The notes under the pieces are model-generated. The model made no database searches. It was given only the letters and a program-made list of their open reading frames with translations, and had not been told where the DNA came from. A program made the position numbers and the translations under genes. From NCBI GenBank assembly GCA_016712985.1, contig JADJQA010000010.1:107738-171737 (forward strand): 64,000 nt of DNA, given 5' to 3'. The DNA is from Sulfuritalea sp. GTDB lineage: Bacteria > Pseudomonadota > Gammaproteobacteria > Burkholderiales > Rhodocyclaceae. This document shows positions 54,582 to 64,000 of the stretch, in pieces (position 1 is the first letter of the stretch; the number at the start of each line of letters is the position of its first letter).

Positions 54582-55057
54582 CCGAATCCAAACCCACACC
54601 ATCTGCCATGGGGCTGCGCGTTCCCGATTTCACCGTACCAGCCACGGGCGGCGAGTTCACCCTTGCCGCGCATCGCGGCAAGCCCGTAGTGCTGTATTTT
54701 TACCCGAAGGACAACACGCCGGGTTGCACCACGCAGGCTCAGCAGTTCCGCGACCTGCATGACGAGTTCGTCAGGGTCGGCTGTGTCGTGGTCGGCGTCT
54801 CGCGCGACGACTTGAAGTCTCACCAGAGTTTCAAGGCCAAGCTCGGGCTGCCCTTCGAACTGATCTCCGACATCGAAGGCATGCTCTGCCGCATGTTCGA
54901 CGTGGTCAAGAACAAGATGCTTTACGGCAAGAAGGTGCTGGGCATCGAGCGTTCCACCTTCCTGATCGATGGCAACGGCGTTCTGCGCCAGGAATGGCGC
55001 TCGACCAAGGCGGATGGCAACGCCGCCGCAGTATTGGAAGCCGTGCGCGCGCTGTGA
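54578..55057 (+). CDS. bcp: Peroxiredoxin BCP family
   Basis: 159 residues from the ATG at 54578, which overlaps the arnD stop (ATGA). Thioredoxin fold with the peroxidatic Cys in YPKDNTPGCTTQAQQF. No partner Cys five residues on (the position is Gln), so it may be the one-Cys type. It reduces hydroperoxides in the cytosol. Confidence 0.93.
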   Translation: MTESKPTPSAMGLRVPDFTVPATGGEFTLAAHRGKPVVLYFYPKDNTPGCTTQAQQFRDLHDEFVRVGCVVVGVSRDDLKSHQSFKAKLGLPFELISDIEGMLCRMFDVVKNKMLYGKKVLGIERSTFLIDGNGVLRQEWRSTKADGNAAAVLEAVRAL

Positions 55058-55202
55058 TCCGGCGCATTCACTCGACGCGCTTACTCGATGCAGTAACCTG
55101 AAACAGGGCCCGGATTCGGGCCTTTCCCTTCGTCTTCCCTAACAGCGCGGCTGGCTATCGTGAGCACGATCACTCCCCTGCCCACCCCTGCCTGAGGTTT
55201 TC

Positions 55203-56654
55203 ATGAACGCCACGCGCGTCAAGACTCCGAAGAGTTCCGTCACCAAGCTGTTCGTGCTCGACACCAATGTGCTGATGCATGATCCCCTGAGCCTGTTTCG
55301 TTTCGAGGAGCACGACATCTACGTGCCGATGATGACCCTGGAGGAACTCGACGCCAACAAGAAAGGCATGTCCGAAGTCGCGCGCAATGCGCGCCAGAGC
55401 AGCCGCCTGCTCGACGAGATCGTCACCGGTGCCGAGCACGACATGGCCCGCGGAATAGACCTCACCGGTCCCTCGCGGCAACTGGCCACAGGGCACCTTT
55501 TCCTCCAGACCGAAGCCATCAACGGCATCCTGCCGAGTTCGCTGCCGACCGCCAAGGCCGACAACCAGATCATCGGCGTGGTGATGTTCCTCGGCCAAAA
55601 GCTCCCCAAGCGGCCGGTAATCCTCGTCTCCAAAGATATCAACATGCGCATCAAGGCCCGCGCGCTGGGCCTCGAAGCACAGGACTATTTCAACGACAAG
55701 GTGCTGGAGGATACCGATCTCCTCTACACCGGCACTCTCGAACTGCCCGCTGATTTCTGGGATACCCACGGCAAGGGCCTGGAGTCCTGGAAAAAGGACA
55801 GCCGCACCTACTACCGCATCCAGGGCCCGCTCTGTCCCGACCTGCTGGTCAACGAATTTGTCTGGCAGGAAGGCCCGCAGCCCCTGCAGGCATGGGTAAA
55901 AGTCGGCGCCGGCAAGACGGCGGAACTTGAGACCCTGATCGATTTCACTCATGCCAAGAACGCCGTATGGGGGATCACCGCAAGAAATCGTGAGCAGAAC
56001 TTCGCCCTCAACCTGCTGATGAATCCCGACATCGACTTCGTCACGCTGCTTGGCCAGGCCGGTACCGGCAAGACGCTGCTGACGCTGGCTGCCGCCCTGA
56101 CGCAGACGCTGGAGACCAAGCGCTTCGCCGAGATCATCTTCACCCGCGTCACGGTGCCGGTCGGCGAGGACATCGGTTTCCTGCCCGGCACCGAAGAAGA
56201 AAAGATGACGCCGTGGATGGGAGCGCTGGAAGACAACCTTGACGTGCTCAACAAGCCCGCCGAAACACCGGCCGGAGGCCCCGGCGGCAATGCCGGAACC
56301 TACGGCGGCGACTGGGGCCGCGCTGCAACCATGGACCTGATCCGCAGCCGGATCAAGATCAAGTCGCTCAACTTCATGCGCGGCCGCACCTTCATGAACA
56401 AGGTCCTGATCATCGACGAGGCGCAGAACCTGACGCCAAAGCAGATGAAAACCCTGATTACCCGCGCCGGTCCCGGCACCAAGGTCGTCTGCCTCGGCAA
56501 CATCGCCCAGATCGACACGCCCTACCTTACCGAGGGCAGCTCAGGCCTGACCTACGTCGTGGATCGCTTCAAGGGCTGGGCGCATTCCGGCCACGTCACG
56601 CTGCAGCGCGGCGAGCGCTCGAGGCTCGCGGATCACGCGGCGGAAGTGCTCTAG
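55203..56654 (+). CDS. phoH: PhoH family ATPase with PIN domain
   Basis: 483 residues. N-terminal PIN domain (KLFVLDTNVLMHDP, SKDINMRIKARAL) and C-terminal PhoH helicase-like ATPase (Walker A GQAGTGKTLLTL; Walker B VLIIDEAQNLTP). PIN-PhoH fusions are thought to act in RNA unwinding and cleavage. A single gene after bcp. Confidence 0.93.
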   Translation: MNATRVKTPKSSVTKLFVLDTNVLMHDPLSLFRFEEHDIYVPMMTLEELDANKKGMSEVARNARQSSRLLDEIVTGAEHDMARGIDLTGPSRQLATGHLFLQTEAINGILPSSLPTAKADNQIIGVVMFLGQKLPKRPVILVSKDINMRIKARALGLEAQDYFNDKVLEDTDLLYTGTLELPADFWDTHGKGLESWKKDSRTYYRIQGPLCPDLLVNEFVWQEGPQPLQAWVKVGAGKTAELETLIDFTHAKNAVWGITARNREQNFALNLLMNPDIDFVTLLGQAGTGKTLLTLAAALTQTLETKRFAEIIFTRVTVPVGEDIGFLPGTEEEKMTPWMGALEDNLDVLNKPAETPAGGPGGNAGTYGGDWGRAATMDLIRSRIKIKSLNFMRGRTFMNKVLIIDEAQNLTPKQMKTLITRAGPGTKVVCLGNIAQIDTPYLTEGSSGLTYVVDRFKGWAHSGHVTLQRGERSRLADHAAEVL

Positions 56655-56774
56655 CAAGCAGTTTTCCAGGTTGCTCGTCTGTACCAGCCGGAAGGAGTAT
56701 TTTGGCTGCAGCCCGTCCCCGCGGTGGCTTGAATCGCTGCGTGACTGGGCCCGTGCCGAAACCATGCATCGGGT

Positions 56775-58169
56775 TCAGTATGAGCTTGATGCATGGTTCT
56801 CAAACTTGGCGAATTCGTTGATGAAGGTCAGCCGTACCTTGCCCACCGGACCATTGCGGTGTTTGCCGATGATCACCTCGGCGGTGCCCTTGTCCTGCGT
56901 GTCGGGCTTGTAGTACTCCTCGCGGTACATCATCAGGATGATGTCCGCATCCTGCTCGATGGCACCCGACTCGCGCAAGTCGCTCATCAGTGGCCGCTTG
57001 TCGGTGCGTTCCTCGACCTTGCGCGAGAGCTGGGACAGAGCGACGATCGGCACCTGCAATTCCTTCGCCAGTGCCTTGATCGAGCGCGATATCTCCGAAA
57101 TTTCGGTGGCGCGGTTTTCCCCGTCGCGGTTGGCGCTCATCAACTGCAGGTAGTCGATGATGATCAGGCCGAGCTTGCCGAACTGCCGGTGCAGGCGCCG
57201 GGCACGGGCACGCAGGTCGGTCGAATTGATGGCACCGGTTTCGTCGATGTGGATCGGCGCCTCGTGCAGCTTGCCCAGGGCCACCGTCATGCGATCCCAT
57301 TCGTCATCGGTCAGGCGACCGGTGCGCAGTTTGCTCTGGTCGATGCGACCGACCGACGACAGAAAGCGCGTGGCGATTTGCGGGCCGGACATTTCCAGGC
57401 TGAAGATTGCCACCGGCAGCCTGAGGTCGACGCCAACATGCTCGGCAATGTTTAGCGCAAATGCGGTCTTGCCCATCGACGGGCGGCCGGCGACGACGAT
57501 CATGTCGCCGGCTTGGAGGCCGGAAGTCATGCGGTCGAGATCGACGAAACCGGTGGCCACGCCGGTAATGTCCGACTGGCTGTCGCGCGCCAGCAGGGTT
57601 TCCATGCGTTCGACGACTTCGCCGAGCAAGGGCTGGATGGCGACGAAGCCGTTGTTGCTGCGATTGCCGGCTTCGGCGATCTGGAAAATGCGTTGCTCGG
57701 CGTCGTCGAGCAGCGTCTTGACATCACGCCCGGCCGGATTCAGCGCATTGCCGGCGATTTCGTCACCCACGGTGACCAGTTGCCGCAGGATCGCGCGTTC
57801 GCGGACGATTTCGCCGTAGCGGCGAATGTTCGCCGCCGAGGGCGTGGCGTTGGCGATTTCACCGAGATAGCCGAGGCCGCCGGTCTGATCGACCTCGTTC
57901 GACTGCTCGATGGACTCATACACGGTCACTACGTCGGCCGGCCGGCCCTGCTGGATCAGCTTGCCGATATGACGAAAAATCCGGCGGTGGTCGTCGCGAT
58001 AGAAGTCGGTTTCACGCACCACATCACCGATGCGATCCCACGCCGCGTTGTCGATCAGCAGGCCGCCGATCAGCGACTGCTCGGCCTCGATCGAATGCGG
58101 CGGGAGCTTCAGCATGGCAACCTGCGAATCGACGTGTTGCGGGGGATTAAGGGCGCGTATCTGGGCCAT
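56775..58169 (-). CDS. dnaB: Replicative DNA helicase
   Basis: 464 residues. The N-terminal DnaB domain (LPPHSIEAEQSLIGGLLID) and RecA-like helicase core (Walker A VAGRPSMGKTAFALNIA; IIDYLQLMS; QLSRKVEERTDKRP) are complete. It unwinds DNA ahead of the replication fork. It lies downstream of rpsF-priB-rpsR-rplI, the usual order. Confidence 0.97.
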   Translation of the reverse strand: MAQIRALNPPQHVDSQVAMLKLPPHSIEAEQSLIGGLLIDNAAWDRIGDVVRETDFYRDDHRRIFRHIGKLIQQGRPADVVTVYESIEQSNEVDQTGGLGYLGEIANATPSAANIRRYGEIVRERAILRQLVTVGDEIAGNALNPAGRDVKTLLDDAEQRIFQIAEAGNRSNNGFVAIQPLLGEVVERMETLLARDSQSDITGVATGFVDLDRMTSGLQAGDMIVVAGRPSMGKTAFALNIAEHVGVDLRLPVAIFSLEMSGPQIATRFLSSVGRIDQSKLRTGRLTDDEWDRMTVALGKLHEAPIHIDETGAINSTDLRARARRLHRQFGKLGLIIIDYLQLMSANRDGENRATEISEISRSIKALAKELQVPIVALSQLSRKVEERTDKRPLMSDLRESGAIEQDADIILMMYREEYYKPDTQDKGTAEVIIGKHRNGPVGKVRLTFINEFAKFENHASSSY

Positions 58170-58330
58170 CGCTGTCTCCGAAATGAAGCGCAGAGTCTAC
58201 GCCCCTCCACCGTTAATGATAAGTGGACAAGCTGTGGAAATTCTGTGGAGAAACTGTGCAAATGCAGTGGATCAAATCCACGCACTGCAACAAATCACGG
58301 GATACCTTCCCCGCGTCCTGCGGGGACACA

Positions 58331-58371
58331 AAAAAACGGGCCGCTGATAAATCATCAGCGGCCCGTTTTCC
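58331..58371 (-). terminator. Rho-independent terminator after rplI
   Basis: Long inverted repeat: arms AAAACGGGCCGCTGAT and ATCAGCGGCCCGTTTT around a short loop (58333-58369), with further T on the minus strand. It starts about 17 bases after the rplI stop, so dnaB probably has its own promoter in 58170-58330. Confidence 0.93.
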
Positions 58372-58386
58372 TTGGTACTGCCGGAT

Positions 58387-58836
58387 CTAGTGTTCGCCGA
58401 GCACGGACACCGTCACCGTCGCCACGACATCGGCATGCAGTGCGATCTGCACCGGAGTGTCGCCAATGGCCTTGAGCGGACCTTCGGGCAGACGCACCGC
58501 GGACTTCTCGATCTCGAAGCCCTGTGCAGCGAGCGCCTCGGTTATGTCGTGAGCCGACACGGAACCGAACAGCCGGCCATCGACGCCGGTCTTGCGGGTG
58601 ATTTGCAGCATCAGCCCTTCCAGCTTTCCGGCCTGATCCTGTGCCGCGCCAACTGCGACGGCATGGGTGCGTTCGAGTTCGGCTCGCTTTTCCTCGAATA
58701 CCTTGCGGTTGGCCTCCGTCGCACGCTTGGCCTTGCCTTGCGGAATCAGGAAATTGCGCGCATAACCATCCTTGACCTTGACCACATCGCCGAGGCCTCC
58801 GAGGTTGACCACCTTTTCCATCAGAATTATTTGCAT
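58387..58836 (-). CDS. rplI: Ribosomal protein L9
   Basis: 149 residues from the ATG at 58836, with ribosome site AAGGAG. MQIILMEKVVNLGGLGDVV is the L9 signature, followed by the long connecting helix and the C-terminal rRNA-binding domain. Last gene before the terminator. Confidence 0.97.
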   Translation of the reverse strand: MQIILMEKVVNLGGLGDVVKVKDGYARNFLIPQGKAKRATEANRKVFEEKRAELERTHAVAVGAAQDQAGKLEGLMLQITRKTGVDGRLFGSVSAHDITEALAAQGFEIEKSAVRLPEGPLKAIGDTPVQIALHADVVATVTVSVLGEH

Positions 58837-58849
58837 GGGATTCTCCTTC

Positions 58850-58955
58850 ACAGGGCCGCCCCAAGCAGGAGCAGCCATCAATCATGGAGCGGGCAAGGCC
58901 CGCGAACAACCGTTACCCCCTCCCCTGGAAGGGGGCTGGGGAAAGTGCTGGCTTG
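58850..58955. repeat. Dispersed intergenic repeat, diverged copy C
   Basis: GGGCCGCCCCAAGC at the left, then GCGAACAACCGTTACCCCCTC, a hairpin (CCCCCT/AGGGGG) and GGCTGGGG. This follows the same order as copies A (17322) and B (45143) with more mismatches. It sits between rpsR and rplI. Confidence 0.55.
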
Positions 58956-58962
58956 TCCTCGC

Positions 58963-59241
58963 TTACTGGTGCAGATCGGTGTAGGGCAACAACGCGAGGA
59001 AACGCGCGCACTTGATCGCGGTCGACAACTGCCGCTGATAGCCGGTCTTGGTGCCGGTGATGCGCGCCGGCATGATCTTGGCGTTTTCCGCGATGAAGTC
59101 CTTGAGGATCTCGACGTCCTTGTAGTCGATCTCTTCGATCTTCTCCGCGGTGAAGCGACAGAACTTGCGGCGCTTGAACAGGCTGCGGCCCTTGTCGTCC
59201 TTGCGCTTTACACCGGTCTTGCTCTTAGGTTTGAATGCCAT
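58963..59241 (-). CDS. rpsR: Ribosomal protein S18
   Basis: 92 residues from the ATG at 59241, with ribosome site AAGGA. Conserved segments RRKFCRFTAEKIEEIDYKD and RITGTKTGYQRQLSTAIKCARFLALLPY. It pairs with S6 in the small subunit. The priB end overlaps its start by 17 bases. Confidence 0.97.
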   Translation of the reverse strand: MAFKPKSKTGVKRKDDKGRSLFKRRKFCRFTAEKIEEIDYKDVEILKDFIAENAKIMPARITGTKTGYQRQLSTAIKCARFLALLPYTDLHQ

Positions 59242-59563
59242 TTTCAGTTCCTTCAACGAATTCGACTGTATTCACATGCAGTATGGGGCTGCGTCGCTTG
59301 AGACTCCTGGCGGCGAGAAAGCCCGCCAGCCTGATTCCGTCACCCACCCTGGCCGCCAGCAGCACTTGCGCCGGCCGACCCATGGCTACACAGGCCATCT
59401 CGCATTCCACTTTGCGCTCAACGTCGGCTTCGACCTGGGTCGAGACATGCGCGAGGAGAAATTCGAGAACCGGTATCCCGGCGGGGGTGCGGCGCAATGC
59501 GCCGCGCTCAAGCAGCCGACCCGACAACTGCGTCAGGTTGTCCGGCTTGTCCTCAGGCGGCAA
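59225..59563 (-). CDS. priB: Primosomal replication protein N (PriB)
   Basis: About 112 residues. OB-fold single-strand DNA-binding protein: LTQLSGRLLERGALRRTPAG, VLEFLLAHVSTQVEADVERKVE, RLAGFLAAR. Located between rpsF and rpsR as in most Betaproteobacteria. The start is uncertain: no ATG fits except far inside rpsF, and I chose a TTG at 59563 that overlaps the rpsF end by 11 bases. Confidence 0.88.
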   Translation of the reverse strand: MPPEDKPDNLTQLSGRLLERGALRRTPAGIPVLEFLLAHVSTQVEADVERKVECEMACVAMGRPAQVLLAARVGDGIRLAGFLAARSLKRRSPILHVNTVEFVEGTENGIQT

Positions 59564-59936
59564 CGGCAGCAGCCGGAGCCTCCACCTTGGCATCACCCTG
59601 GGTCAGCGAGCGCGACTTCTCTTCCTTCATCATCGGCGAGGGAGTCGCCACCGCCTTGCGCGTCTTCACCGTCAGGTGGCGCAACACGGCATCGTTGAAC
59701 TTGAAAGCGTGCTCGATCTCCGCCAGGGTTTCCCCGTCGCACTCGATATTCATCAGCACGTAGTGGGCCTTGTGTACCTTCTGGATCGGATAGGCCATCT
59801 GGCGACGGCCCCAGTCTTCGAGGCGATGAATTACGCCGTTGCGGCTGGTGACCAGCGTCTTGTAACGCTCGATCATCGCCGGGACCTGCTCGGACTGGTC
59901 CGGGTGGACGATGAATACAAACTCATAATGGCGCAT
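59553..59936 (-). CDS. rpsF: Ribosomal protein S6
   Basis: 127 residues from the ATG at 59936, with ribosome site AAGGAG. MRHYEFVFIVHPDQSEQVP, GVIHRLEDWGRRQMAYPI, KAHYVLMNIE are S6 hallmarks; an extended charged and Ala-rich tail follows. The frame stays open far upstream only because the G/T block reads as prolines; that extension is spurious. The operon promoter would lie in or next to the bad block. Confidence 0.97.
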   Translation of the reverse strand: MRHYEFVFIVHPDQSEQVPAMIERYKTLVTSRNGVIHRLEDWGRRQMAYPIQKVHKAHYVLMNIECDGETLAEIEHAFKFNDAVLRHLTVKTRKAVATPSPMMKEEKSRSLTQGDAKVEAPAAAVAA

Positions 59937-60040
59937 GCAATCTCCTTGTGGTTGGGTTTCAGCTCCCCCGCATGCGTAACGGGTGGAGCAAGGGAAGCCC
60001 GCCATGATAGCAAGCCGCGGCGCTTGAAGCAAGGCCGCCA

Positions 60041-61822
<1,782 letters not shown>

Positions 61823-61890
61823 GCCCCGCCGGCAGCCTATTGAAGCGGCCCGCTTCATGCCAAGATCGCGCTTGTTATGAGCCTTCCACG

Positions 61891-62787
61891 ATGATCGAAC
61901 AGCCGTTTGCCGACCTGGAGTCTTGGGTCGCCTATTTCCGCGAGGCCAGCCTGCCGGTGCTCCGCCACACCGTGCAAGAGCTCGGGCACCTGCGCGAAAA
62001 TGCCGAAAACGTCAGCAGCCGCGCGCTTTCCGCGACGATCCTGCGCGATCCGATGATGACCCTGCGCGTGCTTGGCTACATCGAATCCAGGCGTGGCGCA
62101 CGGCAGACAACCGACATCACCACGATCGAAAGAGCGATCATGATGATCGGCATTGCACCCTTCTTTCGAGATTTCCAGGACTTGCCGCAGATCGAAGAGC
62201 AGCTCAGGACGCATCCGCAAGCCTTGCTGGGGCTGCTCAAGGTAGTCCATCGCGCCCGCCGTGCCGCGCAATGGGCGCGCGATTGGGCCATGGTCCGGCA
62301 CGATCTTGATGTCGATGAAATCACGCTGGCGGCGCTGCTGCACGACATTGCAGAGCTGCTGATGTGGTGCTTTGCGCCCAGGATCGCCATCCAGGCTCGC
62401 AACACGCAGATCGCCCACCGCCACCGTCGCTCCGCGATCATCCAGACCGAGGTCTACGGCGTTCCGCTGTATGAGATCAAGATGGCGCTGGCGGAAACCT
62501 GGCACTTGCCACAGCTTCTGACCCAGTTGATGGACAACCGGCACGCCGAGAATCCCCGCGTGCGCAACGTGAAACTGGCGGTGGATCTGGCCCGCCACGC
62601 GGCCGACGGCTGGAGCGACCCCGCCCTGCCCGACGACTTCAAAGGCATTCGCGAATTGTTGCGCATCAACCAGCAGTCGCTGGTTCGGCGCCTCGGCGTC
62701 GATGAAGCCACCTCCGCCCTGCTGCTGGCGATGGAAGACAAGACCGGGCAAGCCGACCCGCCTAGCCGCAATAGCGAAGTCCCATAA
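61891..62787 (+). CDS. HDOD-like signalling protein
   Basis: 298 residues from the ATG at 61891, after the G/T block. HDOD-like domain at about 15-215: SLPVLRHTVQELGHL, ALSATILRDPMMTLRVLGYIE, ITLAALLHDIAELLMW. It is diverged from the copy at 2404 and has no attached enzyme domain. The upstream open frame through the poly-G block is not real. Confidence 0.85.
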   Translation: MIEQPFADLESWVAYFREASLPVLRHTVQELGHLRENAENVSSRALSATILRDPMMTLRVLGYIESRRGARQTTDITTIERAIMMIGIAPFFRDFQDLPQIEEQLRTHPQALLGLLKVVHRARRAAQWARDWAMVRHDLDVDEITLAALLHDIAELLMWCFAPRIAIQARNTQIAHRHRRSAIIQTEVYGVPLYEIKMALAETWHLPQLLTQLMDNRHAENPRVRNVKLAVDLARHAADGWSDPALPDDFKGIRELLRINQQSLVRRLGVDEATSALLLAMEDKTGQADPPSRNSEVP

Positions 62788-62995
62788 GATTCAGCAGCAA
62801 CTCCGGCTGCCGATAGGCGCCAAACGCCACGACGGTCACCACCGCCAGGGCCAGCAGACCAAGCGCCCACATTGCCCGTCGCGATCGCTGAAGGCGCGGC
62901 GTCGCCAAAGGTCGGTCCGCGCCGCGCGCCATTTCAGCTTGAGCATCCATCCGCGCATGGTCGGCAAGCTTTGCCGCCAAGTCAAGCCTGGTCAT
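62762..62995 (-). CDS. Small single-pass membrane protein
   Basis: 77 residues from the ATG at 62995 (TRLDLAAKLADHARMDAQAE). One membrane helix at about 44-63 (ALGLLALAVVTVVAFGAY). No family is recognised. Its 3' end overlaps the convergent HDOD gene by 26 bases, so a shorter or absent gene is possible. Confidence 0.45.
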   Translation of the reverse strand: MTRLDLAAKLADHARMDAQAEMARGADRPLATPRLQRSRRAMWALGLLALAVVTVVAFGAYRQPELLLNLMGLRYCG

Positions 62996-63062
62996 CGCAT
63001 TGAAATGCCGCCACGGAATGCTATAGTCAAACTCGATACAGTCGATGTGGAAGCGCTCCCCC

Positions 63063-63575
63063 ATGGCCATCACCCTATCCAGCATCGCCGCAAGCAGCCT
63101 TGCCAGTTTGCAAGCCGGCGGACGGAGTGGGGTCGACCCTGCGGCCCAGGCGTTCGAAAAGGCGGACAAGCGCATCCAGCCGCAGCGAGAACTTGCCGCC
63201 GTCCAGTTGTCGTCCTTCGGCAAGGTCAAATCGGCGTTCGCCGACGTGCAGACCGCTGCTGCCGCGCTCAGCGACAGCGAGCAGACCGGTAGCGAGGCCA
63301 GCATCCGCAGGCTCGACGGCAATTTCGTCAAGGCCTTCAACAGCGCCGTGGAGACCGCTCGTTCCGCTGCCGCGCAGCCGGGGGCGACCGTGGAGGGTGG
63401 TCGCGCACGCACCGCGGAGGCCGACTTGCGCCGCAGCGCCGGCACCGATGCCGCAGTGGCCGACCAGCAGGCGCTTGCCGCCGCCGTACGGCAGACCGTC
63501 AGCGCGCAGGCCAACCGTTTCAGCGACAGCCTGAATTCCGGCGCCGCCGCCTACCAGCGCGTTTTTTCCCTCTGA
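63063..63575 (+). CDS. Hypothetical Ala/Ser-rich protein
   Basis: 170 residues from the ATG at 63063. Composition is Ala, Ser, Gln and Glu rich with helical heptads (FEKADKRIQPQRELAAVQLS, LDGNFVKAFNSAVETARSAA) and the ending AYQRVFSL. No signal peptide or membrane helix is evident. The pattern is reminiscent of small flagellin-like or filament-associated helical proteins, but I cannot assign it. Confidence 0.6.
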   Translation: MAITLSSIAASSLASLQAGGRSGVDPAAQAFEKADKRIQPQRELAAVQLSSFGKVKSAFADVQTAAAALSDSEQTGSEASIRRLDGNFVKAFNSAVETARSAAAQPGATVEGGRARTAEADLRRSAGTDAAVADQQALAAAVRQTVSAQANRFSDSLNSGAAAYQRVFSL

Positions 63576-63643
63576 CGGCCGCGGCGATAAATGCCACCCC
63601 AGGCGATGGTGCCGTTCGCCCTGATTCAAGCTAACCGACCCTG

Positions 63644-64000
63644 CTAGAAACTCTCGATTTCCCGCAGGAAGCGCCACCTTCCCAAAGGCAAGTCGCCCAG
63701 CCGGACGCGGCCGATGCGCACCCGCTTCAATCCGGTGACCCGCAGCCCCACCAGTTCGCACATGCGGCGGATCTGCCGTTTGCGGCCTTCCACCAATACA
63801 AAGCGCAGTTGCTCGGAATTCGCCCAGGCGACCTTGGCCGGACGCAGCTTCCTGCCGTCCAGTTCCAGGCCGTGATTGAGCAGCGCCAGGCTGCGCTCGT
63901 CGAGCGCGCCTTCGACGCGCACCAGATATTCCTTCTCCACCCGCGAATCATCGCCGATCAACTGCCGCGCCACGCGACCGTCCTGGGTCAGGACCAGCAA
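63644..64000 (-). CDS. RsuA/RluB-family pseudouridine synthase, partial
   Basis: The C-terminal 118 residues run to the window edge; the N-terminus lies beyond it. The motifs VEKEYLVRVEG and EGRKRQIRRMCELVGLRVTGLKRVRIGRV are typical of the RsuA/RluB/RluE/RluF group. It isomerises a uridine in rRNA. The catalytic Asp and any S4 domain are outside the window, so the subgroup is open. Confidence 0.88.
   Translation of the reverse strand: MLVLTQDGRVARQLIGDDSRVEKEYLVRVEGALDERSLALLNHGLELDGRKLRPAKVAWANSEQLRFVLVEGRKRQIRRMCELVGLRVTGLKRVRIGRVRLGDLPLGRWRFLREIESF

Noticed and set aside
55203..55700. PIN domain as a VapC-type toxin
   Set aside because: It is the N-terminal part of a complete PIN-PhoH protein with its own ATPase, and no antitoxin lies next to it.

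Overview
The window is about 64% G+C, reads as chromosomal, and carries gene orders typical of Betaproteobacteria: rpoE-rseABC-mucD beside nadB, yceD-rpmF-plsX-fabHDG-acpP-fabF, rpsF-priB-rpsR-rplI-dnaB, DUF2863, and an alaC-type aminotransferase next to homoserine dehydrogenase. Rhodocyclales or a near relative is my best guess (inference; no rRNA is present).

Layout. 1-3252: a translationally coupled signalling operon (histidine kinase, response regulator lacking its phospho-Asp, small frameshifted gene, HDOD protein). 3253-4096: repeats only. 4097-8311 (minus): sigma-E envelope-stress operon, divergent from nadB. 10103-16694 (minus): fatty-acid/phospholipid synthesis operon. 16744-18240: maf and a SAM methyltransferase around a dispersed repeat. 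18342-19711: selD coupled to the 3' end of a selenosugar-synthase-like (senB) gene that breaks off at an AT-richer, decayed island (19712-21960). 21967-25479: azlCD, a PiT-EamA fusion and DUF47. 25602-31682: housekeeping genes (dadA, msrB, yciB-yciI-bolA, parvulin, alpha carbonic anhydrase). 31841-41577: purL, two diguanylate cyclases, NAD-isocitrate dehydrogenase, cardiolipin synthase. 41812-43805: acetate permease pair. 43975-46381: a bufferin-type copper-handling RiPP cluster (BufA2-like precursor, MNIO/DUF692 enzyme, DUF2063 partner) plus an unrecognised small membrane protein. 46366-50834: frameshifted gene, vapBC remnants, hom, GNAT, alaC. 51065-54581: Mth938-like gene and a decayed arn (lipid A aminoarabinose) cluster. 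54578-59936: bcp, phoH, dnaB, rplI, rpsR, priB, rpsF. 60041-61822: almost pure G/T homopolymer sequence that I consider a sequencing or assembly artefact. 61891-64000: HDOD protein, two small hypotheticals and a partial pseudouridine synthase.

The strongest biological system is the bufferin cluster at 43975-46381. The enzyme class is already described; the fourth gene and the repeat between bufB and bufC are what look new.

Data quality: at least six otherwise ordinary genes (2077, 36016, 38873, 46366, 47842 and those of the 20.2-21.6 kb island) are broken by one-base indels, often in short homopolymers. Together with the G/T block this suggests an error-prone sequence, so frameshift claims need raw-read checks. 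In-frame events (PiT-EamA fusion, purL insertion, arn deletions) are less easily explained this way.
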